DNA of 61,570 nucleotides from Acidobacteriota bacterium (GTDB lineage: Bacteria; Acidobacteriota; Vicinamibacteria; Vicinamibacterales; SCN-69-37): positions 1 to 61,570 of the forward strand of contig CANIII010000025.1 in assembly GCA_947467605.1 (NCBI GenBank). The letters are read 5' to 3'. Below are positions 51,620-59,714 of the stretch, in pieces. Positions within the stretch are counted from its first letter, which is position 1. The number at the start of each line of letters is the position of its first letter. Position numbers and translations under genes: made by a program. The notes under the pieces are model-generated. The model saw only the letters and a list, made by a program, of their open reading frames with translations, made no database searches and was not told where the DNA came from.

Positions 51620-53314
51620 ATGAGAACAGCGCGCGCTTCTGCCATCCTCGCGGCCACACTACTGCTCGGCGCAGCCTCGCCATCTTGGGCCGCCGTCTTC
51701 ACAGTGTCGAACACTAATGACTCCGGTCCCGGATCGCTCCGACAGGCCATCCTCGACAACAACGCCAAGCCAGGCGGGAATGTGATCGAGATCAAGATTG
51801 TCGGCCGTGGTCCCCACGTGATCAAGCCGACCGGCAAGCTCCTGCCTCCGATTATCGGCCCGGCAACAGTGAAGGGCACCATGCAGGCGCCGGCCGGCGG
51901 CGGCGCTCCGGTACCCGTGGTGGTACTGGACGGGTCGGGCATCTTTCCGATCCGAACTCCGACCGCGTGCCCCGGCGCCACAGCCAGCTACAACTTCAAG
52001 GATCAGCAGTGGGAGTACAGCCGTGTGGCCGGCACCGGGCCCAACGTGCGCGGCTACTGGGGCGCCGGCCTTGCCGTGCTCGACAGCCACGACGTCGAAA
52101 TCACCGGCCTCGAGATCCGCAACTTCTGCATCGGCGTCGCGACGATTCGCAGTAACCACGTCAACGTGCACCACATGAAGATCGTCGACAGCCACGGCGC
52201 CGCGGGCGTGATCTTCACGGGGGACGACGACGCATCGGGGTCGACGCCGCTCAGCTTCAACAACAGACTGGCGGACAGCACGCTGCTCGACAACGGGGAT
52301 GGTTTCGAATTCACCCGCGGCACGCACGACAGCCTGCTGGAGAACAACTACATCGCCCTCACCCAGCCCTTGCCCGTGGATGGCAACGCGGTTGAGTACG
52401 CGTCCTCGGGACCGAAGAACTCCATGATCGGCAACACGTTCACGAACTATGTCGATACGTCGGTCACGGTCGGCAGTGGCGGCGAACACACCATCCGCAA
52501 CAACAAGATCATCAAGAACAAGGGCGCGGGCATGTCGGTGGGCGGCAACAACAACCTGATCACCGGCAACACGTTCTCGGACAACGGCGGCACCGCGATC
52601 ACCATTGGCGGCAGCGGCACCAAGTTCACGAGCAACGTCGTGTCGGGCAACGGCAACGCCGGCGTGATGATCACTGGCAGCGACACGACGATCTCGAAGA
52701 ACACGATCTTTGGCAACAAGGGTCTCGCGATCGACGTCGCGCCGATGGGCGCGAATGCGAGCGACGACACCGGCCACAACGCGCCGACCATCGACGCTGC
52801 GTCGCAATGGACCAGGGCGGGACTCGATCTTCGCGGCACGTTGGTTTCGCGACCGAAGCAGACCTACACGATCGAGTTGTTTGCCTCGAGCGCGGCGGCC
52901 ACCGGAATCACCACGGCACCGCCTGTTCGAAACGGTCCTCCCGGCACCGATCAGCCAGGCGCACTACTGCCGGCCGGCGGTGTGGCCGCGCCGGGAGCTG
53001 CCATGGCTCCGCCAGCCGCGGATGCCGCACGTGGCGGTGGCCGCGGTGCTCGAGGTGGCGGACGAGGTGGAACTGCCGATGCAACACCGGCAACGACCAC
53101 CGCCACGGCAACCCCGACAGGCGATGGCGAGAAGTACCTCGGCACCGTGACGGTGATGACCGATGCCAAAGGGCACGGCACGTTCACACTGACAGTACCG
53201 GGCGCCGATCCGCTCGGTGCGAGCAAGACGTCGTTGTTCGTCGCCGGCACCGCAACCGACGCCGCCGGCAACACGTCTGAGTTCGGTCAGGCGCGATCGT
53301 TGATCAAGAAGTAG
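51620..53314 (+). CDS. Exported right-handed parallel beta-helix protein
   Basis: A 564-residue secreted protein. Signal peptide (ASAILAATLLLGAASPSWA), then FTVSNTNDSGPGSLRQAI, the common opening of NosD/polymorphic-outer-membrane-type beta-helix proteins, and repeated coils with N-ladder turns (GNTFSDNGGTAITIGGSG, NTIFGNKGLAIDV). This fold is typical of pectate lyases, other polysaccharide lyases and surface proteins; no lyase catalytic set is evident. After residue ~395 come an Ig-like strand region, a Pro/Ala and Gly/Arg linker (GGGRGARGGGRGG) and a C-terminal beta domain. Its 3' end overlaps the convergent pcaL by 11 bp. Control by the tandem palindromes upstream is inferred. Confidence 0.8.
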   Translation: MRTARASAILAATLLLGAASPSWAAVFTVSNTNDSGPGSLRQAILDNNAKPGGNVIEIKIVGRGPHVIKPTGKLLPPIIGPATVKGTMQAPAGGGAPVPVVVLDGSGIFPIRTPTACPGATASYNFKDQQWEYSRVAGTGPNVRGYWGAGLAVLDSHDVEITGLEIRNFCIGVATIRSNHVNVHHMKIVDSHGAAGVIFTGDDDASGSTPLSFNNRLADSTLLDNGDGFEFTRGTHDSLLENNYIALTQPLPVDGNAVEYASSGPKNSMIGNTFTNYVDTSVTVGSGGEHTIRNNKIIKNKGAGMSVGGNNNLITGNTFSDNGGTAITIGGSGTKFTSNVVSGNGNAGVMITGSDTTISKNTIFGNKGLAIDVAPMGANASDDTGHNAPTIDAASQWTRAGLDLRGTLVSRPKQTYTIELFASSAAATGITTAPPVRNGPPGTDQPGALLPAGGVAAPGAAMAPPAADAARGGGRGARGGGRGGTADATPATTTATATPTGDGEKYLGTVTVMTDAKGHGTFTLTVPGADPLGASKTSLFVAGTATDAAGNTSEFGQARSLIKK

Positions 53315-54467
53315 TGCGTCGGTCGGCGGTTAGTTCTTCGCGGGCGATGTGAAACGCCGTGTTGGCGGCCGGCACGCCGGCGTAGACGGCGACCTGCAGA
53401 AGAATCTCTTCCAGATCGCAGGCCTCGAGTTCGTGCGACAGGCCCGTGCGCACGTGCAGCCTGAATTCTTCCCAGCGCCCAAGCGATGCTGAGATCGCGA
53501 TCGTCACGAGCCGGCGCGTCGCGGGCGCCAGACCCGGGCGGGCCCACAGCGCACCCCAAGCCGTGCGCGTGACGTAGTCCTGAAAGCTGCGTGTGAAGTC
53601 GGTGCTGGCGGCGATTGCGGCGTCCACGTAGTCGTCGCCGAGCGTGGCGCGACGAATCTTCATCCCGGCCGCGTGCACGTCGCCAGTCGGCGGCAGCAGG
53701 AACTGAAACAGCGCCGCACCAAATGCGCGAGGTGACTCGAGGTTCGAGAGGTGTGCGCCCCTGAGCATGACCGTCGTCGCGCCAGGGATCGACGTCGCCA
53801 CACGCTGCCCGTGTGTCGGCCACGGCATGGCGGGATCCGCATCAGTGCCGATGACGAGTGTCGGCACAGTGATGCGACCGAGCACAGCGGTGTAGTCGGC
53901 GTCGCGTACCGCCGCGACGCACCCCATGTACCCTTCCGGATTGGTCGACCGCAGCACGCGTCTCGCTGACGCGACGACGGGCGGATTCGCCTGCACCACG
54001 TGAGGCGAGAAGAACCGCGCGAGCACTGATTCCTGCACCGACTCCATCCCCCCCTGCAACACGGCCTGGCGGCGCGCTTCCATGGCGGCCGAATCAGGTT
54101 TCGCGGACGAACTGGCGACAACGAGATGTGTGAGCCGCTCGGGAGCGTGCGTCGCCAGCGACTGGCCAATCAAGCCGCCGAGTGAAACGCCCGCGATCGC
54201 GAATGTCTGGATGCCGAGCGCGTCGGCCAGGGCCAGCAGATCCTGGCCGAGCTGATCAACGGTGTAGTCGCCTGGTGTCGTGCTCGAGGCGCCGTGCCCG
54301 CGCAGGTCGTAGCGAAGCACGCGGAAGTGCCGCGACAGATCGCTCGCCTGCGGATCCCACATCGTGTGGTCGAGGCCGAGTGAATGCGCGAGGACAATGA
54401 CCGGCGCGTTGTCGGGTCCGTCGAGTCGATAGAACGTGTGGCAACCGTTGGTCGTGATCAGGGGCAT
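53304..54467 (-). CDS. pcaL: PcaL: fused 3-oxoadipate enol-lactonase and 4-carboxymuconolactone decarboxylase
   Basis: A 387-residue two-domain enzyme of the protocatechuate branch of the beta-ketoadipate pathway. Residues 1-~258 are the alpha/beta-hydrolase PcaD, with the nucleophile serine in GVSLGGLIGQ and the HG-like oxyanion region LAHSLGLDHTMWD. Residues ~268-387 are the carboxymuconolactone decarboxylase PcaC, with RRLVTIAISASLGRWEEF and HVRTGLSHELEACDLEEIL. The order is as in actinobacterial PcaL. It overlaps pcaB by 10 bp. The dioxygenase genes pcaGH are not seen here. Confidence 0.93.
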   Translation of the reverse strand: MPLITTNGCHTFYRLDGPDNAPVIVLAHSLGLDHTMWDPQASDLSRHFRVLRYDLRGHGASSTTPGDYTVDQLGQDLLALADALGIQTFAIAGVSLGGLIGQSLATHAPERLTHLVVASSSAKPDSAAMEARRQAVLQGGMESVQESVLARFFSPHVVQANPPVVASARRVLRSTNPEGYMGCVAAVRDADYTAVLGRITVPTLVIGTDADPAMPWPTHGQRVATSIPGATTVMLRGAHLSNLESPRAFGAALFQFLLPPTGDVHAAGMKIRRATLGDDYVDAAIAASTDFTRSFQDYVTRTAWGALWARPGLAPATRRLVTIAISASLGRWEEFRLHVRTGLSHELEACDLEEILLQVAVYAGVPAANTAFHIAREELTADRRTTS

Positions 54468-55783
54468 CGTCGTAGCAATCGCAAGCGGAATGTCTCGGCA
54501 GCGCCGAGGTAGTCGTCGGTCCCGGCCAGCACGTCAGGGTGCGTCGCGAGGGCGGTTGCCGCGTCAGGAAGGCGACCGAGCGCGGTCGCCAGCGTCACGT
54601 CGTCGCGACGACTGATCGCGAGTGCTTCGGTGACGAGTGCCTTCGCGCGCGCGCGACCGAGCGCGGCAGCGAGCGCCATCTGTGCGCGCTCCGAGAAGAC
54701 GGATCCTCGGGTCGCGTCCAGGTTGGCGCGCATGCGCTCTGGATCCACATGGAGGTCCTCGATCAAAGCGGCCGAGGCGTCCAGTGCGGAACCGGTTGCT
54801 TGCACGAGGTCGGCCATTGTCGGCCATTCGGCATGCCACCCACCGACGGCGCGCTCGTGTTCCTGGACCATGCCGGTCACGTAGCTGGCAACGAGACCAG
54901 GTGTTCGTGTGGCACACGCGAGGATGATTGCGCAGCCGGAGGGATTCCGCTTCTGCGGCATCGCCGACGAGCCGCCACCGGGCTCGGAGACCTCACCCAC
55001 TTCGTGCTGCATCAGCAACGCGATGTCGCGCGCCATCTTGCCAAGGCTTGCCATGTAGATCGCCAATGCGGTCACGATCGCGGCCAGTCGCTCACGGTGC
55101 GCGTGCCACGGCGCATCTGGAAGAGCGAGCTGCAGCTCGGCCGCGAGGGCCTCAGCCACGTCAGGCCCTCGCGTGCCGAGGGCGGCCAGCGTGCCGGCAG
55201 CACCACCGCACTGCAGCACGAGTCCGTCAGCGGCAGCGGCCGTGAGACGTTTCCACGATCGATCGATGGCGCCGTACCAGCCGGCGACCTTCAATCCAAA
55301 GGTGATCGGCGTCGCCGGCTGAAGCAACGTCCGGCCCATCATCACCGACGTCGCGTGCCGGTCAGACATCGCGATGAGGGCATCGGTGAGACGAACGTGA
55401 TCGCGACTGAGGATGTCGATGCTATCTCGAATGGCCAGTACGAGCGCCGTGTCACTGATGTCCTGACTGGTCGCGCCCCAATGCACGAACGTGGCGGCAG
55501 ATGGATTCTCCGCAGCGACGCGAGTGGTCAACGCATCGACCAGCGCGACGACGGGTGTGCCGGCGCGGCGAGCGCCGGCGGCGATCGCAGTAACGTCGTA
55601 GTGCTCTGCGCGGGCCGCGGCGACAATCGCGGTGGCGGCCGCAGCCGGAATCACGCCGAGTCGCCCCTGCACCCGCGCGAGCGCGGCTTCGACGTCGAGC
55701 ATTTTCTGAAGGACTGAGGCGTCGGAGAACACGCTGGCCAGCGGGCCGGTTGTGACCAAAGCGTCTACTAGCAGAGAAGTCAT
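54458..55783 (-). CDS. pcaB: 3-carboxy-cis,cis-muconate cycloisomerase PcaB
   Basis: A 441-residue fumarase/aspartase-superfamily enzyme that lactonises 3-carboxymuconate in protocatechuate breakdown. The superfamily signature GGSSAMPQKRNPSG is present, with FVHWGATSQDISDTALVL as the second conserved region and TLLQPATPITFGLKVAGW the third. Adjacent pcaL supplies the next two steps. A TACACT hexamer (55803-55798, minus) upstream could be its -10. The 134-bp gap to the TonB receptor stop holds no other feature I can identify. Confidence 0.94.
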   Translation of the reverse strand: MTSLLVDALVTTGPLASVFSDASVLQKMLDVEAALARVQGRLGVIPAAAATAIVAAARAEHYDVTAIAAGARRAGTPVVALVDALTTRVAAENPSAATFVHWGATSQDISDTALVLAIRDSIDILSRDHVRLTDALIAMSDRHATSVMMGRTLLQPATPITFGLKVAGWYGAIDRSWKRLTAAAADGLVLQCGGAAGTLAALGTRGPDVAEALAAELQLALPDAPWHAHRERLAAIVTALAIYMASLGKMARDIALLMQHEVGEVSEPGGGSSAMPQKRNPSGCAIILACATRTPGLVASYVTGMVQEHERAVGGWHAEWPTMADLVQATGSALDASAALIEDLHVDPERMRANLDATRGSVFSERAQMALAAALGRARAKALVTEALAISRRDDVTLATALGRLPDAATALATHPDVLAGTDDYLGAAETFRLRLLRRCP

Positions 55784-55917
55784 CAGGGGCTAGCCGGAGT
55801 GTATACCGCTCGACGCACAACGTCCTGTGCGGCGCGATCTGGCGTCGCACCGCACAGGAGCGTTGATACCGATGGCGCTGGAGACGTCATCGGCAAACGC
55901 TACATCCTCCGTCTGCG

Positions 55918-58900
55918 CTAGAACGAGAACCGCAGCTGCACCTGCACGTTCCGTGGTGTGGCATACGCCGTCGCGACGCCGAAGCCAGCGCCGCGGGGCA
56001 GCGACCGCGCGGCCACCGGGTTGCCGGTCGCGTCATACGGCAGGTTCGTGATCGTCACCGGATCGCTCGGGCTCGTCAGGTTCATGGTGGTATTGCGGTT
56101 GGTCACCTGAGCACTGTTGAACACGTTGAAGAGGTCGATGCGGATTTGCAGATTCCGCTTGCCGCCCATCTTGACATTGCGAGCGATCGCGGTGTCGAAG
56201 GTACTGAGGAAGCAACCACGCAGGTAGCCGGCGCCTGACTCGAGCCCGACACTGCCCACGGTCGGCCCCTGAAAGGCCGAAGCGGTGAACTGCCTCAGCG
56301 AGTCCGAGCTGCAGCCATCGTCCGTGTCGCCGACGATGCGCACGCGGCCGGCGAAGTCGGGCGAACCGGTGATGTTCACATTGCCGCCACCGGTCTGATA
56401 GGCATACCCGATTGAGTACGCCGCGCCCGTGCGCCCGGTCCAGACCGAGGACAGCTGCCAGTCGTTGACGACGTACCCGATCAACTTGAGAATGGCCTGG
56501 TCGCTCTTCAGCGTAGGCAACGTCCATACCGCATTGGCCTTCATCAGGTGCTTGGTGGGAATCGCCGTGCCGAGGAGTTTGTCGGCGTCCGACTGGTCCG
56601 CGCGCTCGACGACCGAGCCGTCGGCGTTGTGCTGCAGACGCAGCGCGGAGTTCGTGTGGTCGTAGAGCGTCCACGTGTCGTTGAACCCGAACGCGATGCC
56701 GTTGCGCATCCGGCGATTGATCGACAGCTGAAGCGAGTGGTAGGTCTCCCAGCTGCGCATCTGCTGTTGCGTGATGGTGCTGAACCCACGGTAGTAGCGG
56801 GCCAGATCCGGGTTGAGCGACACGACCGAGCTCGCCACACCGGCGGCGGTCACGGTCTTGTCCTGATACTTGTCGAGGAATGCCGCGCCGAAGTCGATGC
56901 TGTTGATGTTGACGGCCGCGAGCGTGTCGTAGCTGTGCTGGCCCGTGTAGGCAACATCGAGGGAGGTCGACCACGGCAGCACCATCTGCACGCCCACGTT
57001 CCACTGTGCCGACTTCGCCGGGCCGCGGTCGTACTCGTTGACGAAGAGCGACGGCGGCGCTTCGGTCGTCAGTCCGGTTGATCCGAGTGACTGCAGCTGG
57101 CCGTAGCGCACCGTAACGTTGCGCACGTTGGGCACGTTGTTCGCCGTGTTGTAGACCGCGTTGCCGGTCGGACGGTCCGTGAAGAGACCCGCGCCGCCGC
57201 GGATGATCACCATCTGGTTGCCCTTCACATCCCACGCGAATCCGACGCGCGGCGTGATGACGAACTCCCACTTGTACTGGGTCTTGACGATGCCCTGCCC
57301 TGGCAGGAACACACCGTTGGTCAGGTTGCCGGTGTTCGGGACGAGCGTGCCGATCGCGAGCACGCTGTTGGCGCCGAGCGACTGTCCCGTCAGCGGATCC
57401 ATCGCCTGCCGGTTCGTGCCCGTGCAGGGGAAGACGCCGTTGGCGCAGGTCGCCACGTACTGACGCGGCGCCGCAGAAGCGGCCCACTGTTCCGGCAGGA
57501 AGTTGGAGCTTTTGCCGAGACCGTCATACATCGGCTCGACGACGTTGAACCGGATGCCGTAGTCGAATGTAAAACGGCTCGACACCTTCCAGTTGTCCTG
57601 AATGAAGCTCTCGATGTTGCGCGCGATCCAAAGGCCTTCGGGCAGTTTCGACGCCTGCGCGTACGAGCTGAAGATGCCGAGTGCCGCATTCGAGTAGCCG
57701 AATGTGGAATCGATCGGGTTCGCCGTGTCGTTGCCGAACGTGATGGTGCCGACCGGATTGCCCGTCGAACGATTCGACTCGTTGTAGTAGAAGTACACGC
57801 CCGCCTTGGCGGTGTGCCGTCCCATGACCTTCGTCACCTGCGCCGTGAGGTTCTGCGTGAGGGTGTTGATGAAGTTGCCCGGGAAGCTGACGTTCGGCGG
57901 CGCGTTGGTCACGCGCGTGCCCCACGCAAAGGAGGGCGCCAGCTGAATACGCGTTCCGTCCCAGATGGGCGCCTGCAGTTTCTGCAACACGTCGTACGTG
58001 AAGGGCGCGCTCTGCGCCGTGATGATCGGCGCATCCGGAAACAGGTACGGAATCGCGCCCATGCCTGCCGTGATGCGGTTGCTCGACTGATTCATCGGCA
58101 TCGCCGACTGACAGAAGTTCGGCTCGCCGCCGGCCACCGTGCAGCCCTCCTGGTGGTGCGTCGTCCGTCCCCACGTCACTTCCGCGAAAGTGGTCGGGGT
58201 GATCGTCCAGTTGACGGTTGCGGAATTCACGTAGGTTGCCGGGTTGTCGAGTCGCGTGTCGTTGAAGCCGGGAATCGTGCCCGGGACCGTCTTGCGCGTC
58301 TGCTGATACTCGAAGAACTTGTAGCTGGCGCGCAGGCTCGGCGACACCTGATAGTCGAGTTTGACGAGCGGCTGCCACCCGGTCAGCGAGAAGTTGTCTG
58401 ACGTGTTCTGGTAGTTGTAGGCTTGGCCCGCCGGCATGGCCACATTCGCTGCGGGATACCAGTTGAGGATGTTCATCCCCGGCTGGTAGAGACGGCTCGC
58501 GGGAATCCGCCCCACCACGCCGCCATCACGGAAACAGCCCGTGGTGTTGGTCGCGGTGCACGGCAGACCGGTCGACGCGTCGCGAATGAGGTTGTAGACC
58601 GCGCCGTTGTTGTCGAGCGACTGCGAGAAGTCACCCTGACGCTCGAGCGCCGTGGGCACGCGATAGCGCGTCACCACACCGCCCTGTGTGCGCGGATTGA
58701 ATTCCTGGGTGTAGAAGAAGAACAGCTTGTTGCTGGCACCCGGCCGGCCGATCGGACCGCCGATCGAGTAGCCCCAGTCCTTCTGCTTGTCGTAGGTCTT
58801 GGGATCGCCATTCAGGATATTGGTCTGGCTATTGGCATTCCAATCGGATCGGCGCTCGACGTCGTAGAGCGAACCTTTGAAGCTGTTCGTGCCGCTCTTG

Positions 58901-59604
58901 GTCACCGCGTTCACCTGCAGGCCCGACGCGCGGCCGTATTCCGCCTGATACGACGAAGTCTCCACCTTCACTTCAGACACGGCTTCCATCGCAAGGGTGG
59001 TGACGATGCGGTTGCTGCCGATTTCCATGTTGGTGATGCCGTCGACCTGATAGTTGTTGCCGCCACCGCCACCGATGCGCGACGTGCCATCGACGCCGGG
59101 CACGAGACTGAGAACCGCGTTTGAGGTGCGGCCGGCAATCGGCAGGTTGGCGACCAGATCCGTGTTGACCGTGAACGATCGCTCGCCGCTGGCGGCCTGC
59201 ACGAGGGGCGGCTCGCCTTTGACGATCACTTCTTCACTGGCACCGCCGACATCGAGCGTCATGGTGCCCACCGCGACGAGCGACCCGGGGCTCACGGCGA
59301 CGCCCGAGCGCTTGAGTGTTTTGAACGACGGCATCTCGATCTGTACCGTGTAGGTATCCGCCGCGATGTTGGGAAAGACGAAGTCGCCGGTGACACTGGT
59401 CACGGCCGGCGCCGAACGGGTGCCGCGCGATTCGCTGATCAACGTGACGGTTGCGCCCGGCAGCACCAGGCCTTGCGCATCTTTGACCGAACCGCTGATC
59501 GTGCCGCTCACGCCTTGCGCGAGCGCCGAGGTAGCGATGAGCACGGCGAGCACCGAGGCCGCCCCTGTACGACACAACTTCCAGACCTGCTGACGTGGTT
59601 CCAT
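55918..59604 (-). CDS. Large TonB-dependent receptor, Oar-like
   Basis: A 1228-residue outer-membrane receptor. Start at 59604 is preceded by GGGGGAAGAG; an in-frame start at 59661 lacks a ribosome site and overlaps the palindrome. A signal peptide (ASVLAVLIATSALAQ) is followed by a CarboxypepD_reg domain (~20-110), a plug with NLPIAGRTSNAVLSLVPGVDG and a barrel ending in QLRFSF. It is among the long Oar-type receptors thought to take up large oligomers or release surface material. It is downstream of a quinoprotein gene on the same strand. A CGAATATCG box at 59647-59661 links it to the beta-helix gene. Confidence 0.9.
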   Translation of the reverse strand: MEPRQQVWKLCRTGAASVLAVLIATSALAQGVSGTISGSVKDAQGLVLPGATVTLISESRGTRSAPAVTSVTGDFVFPNIAADTYTVQIEMPSFKTLKRSGVAVSPGSLVAVGTMTLDVGGASEEVIVKGEPPLVQAASGERSFTVNTDLVANLPIAGRTSNAVLSLVPGVDGTSRIGGGGGNNYQVDGITNMEIGSNRIVTTLAMEAVSEVKVETSSYQAEYGRASGLQVNAVTKSGTNSFKGSLYDVERRSDWNANSQTNILNGDPKTYDKQKDWGYSIGGPIGRPGASNKLFFFYTQEFNPRTQGGVVTRYRVPTALERQGDFSQSLDNNGAVYNLIRDASTGLPCTATNTTGCFRDGGVVGRIPASRLYQPGMNILNWYPAANVAMPAGQAYNYQNTSDNFSLTGWQPLVKLDYQVSPSLRASYKFFEYQQTRKTVPGTIPGFNDTRLDNPATYVNSATVNWTITPTTFAEVTWGRTTHHQEGCTVAGGEPNFCQSAMPMNQSSNRITAGMGAIPYLFPDAPIITAQSAPFTYDVLQKLQAPIWDGTRIQLAPSFAWGTRVTNAPPNVSFPGNFINTLTQNLTAQVTKVMGRHTAKAGVYFYYNESNRSTGNPVGTITFGNDTANPIDSTFGYSNAALGIFSSYAQASKLPEGLWIARNIESFIQDNWKVSSRFTFDYGIRFNVVEPMYDGLGKSSNFLPEQWAASAAPRQYVATCANGVFPCTGTNRQAMDPLTGQSLGANSVLAIGTLVPNTGNLTNGVFLPGQGIVKTQYKWEFVITPRVGFAWDVKGNQMVIIRGGAGLFTDRPTGNAVYNTANNVPNVRNVTVRYGQLQSLGSTGLTTEAPPSLFVNEYDRGPAKSAQWNVGVQMVLPWSTSLDVAYTGQHSYDTLAAVNINSIDFGAAFLDKYQDKTVTAAGVASSVVSLNPDLARYYRGFSTITQQQMRSWETYHSLQLSINRRMRNGIAFGFNDTWTLYDHTNSALRLQHNADGSVVERADQSDADKLLGTAIPTKHLMKANAVWTLPTLKSDQAILKLIGYVVNDWQLSSVWTGRTGAAYSIGYAYQTGGGNVNITGSPDFAGRVRIVGDTDDGCSSDSLRQFTASAFQGPTVGSVGLESGAGYLRGCFLSTFDTAIARNVKMGGKRNLQIRIDLFNVFNSAQVTNRNTTMNLTSPSDPVTITNLPYDATGNPVAARSLPRGAGFGVATAYATPRNVQVQLRFSF

Positions 59605-59646
59605 GAGAGCTCTTCCCCCTTCGCGATTCCGATAAACGATTTCTTT

Positions 59647-59661
59647 GCGCGAATATCGCAC
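59647..59661 (-). promoter_or_regulatory. CGAATATCG palindrome upstream of the large TonB receptor
   Basis: GCGCGA-ATA-TCGCAC is a near-perfect inverted repeat (one arm mismatch) identical over 14 of 15 bp to the site at 51523-51537. It lies 43 bp before the receptor's start codon within a 110-bp intergenic region. Probably the same regulator binds both. Confidence 0.5.
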
Positions 59662-59714
59662 ACCTGAGACCCAGCGCCGTCCGGCCTGGATCCGTCTCCT
59701 GTGTTTCGCTTGTG

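Noticed and set aside
53304..53314. Overlapping convergent stops of the beta-helix gene and pcaL as a sign of a frameshift
   Set aside because: Both proteins end at family-appropriate points; an 11-bp convergent overlap is ordinary in this dense genome.
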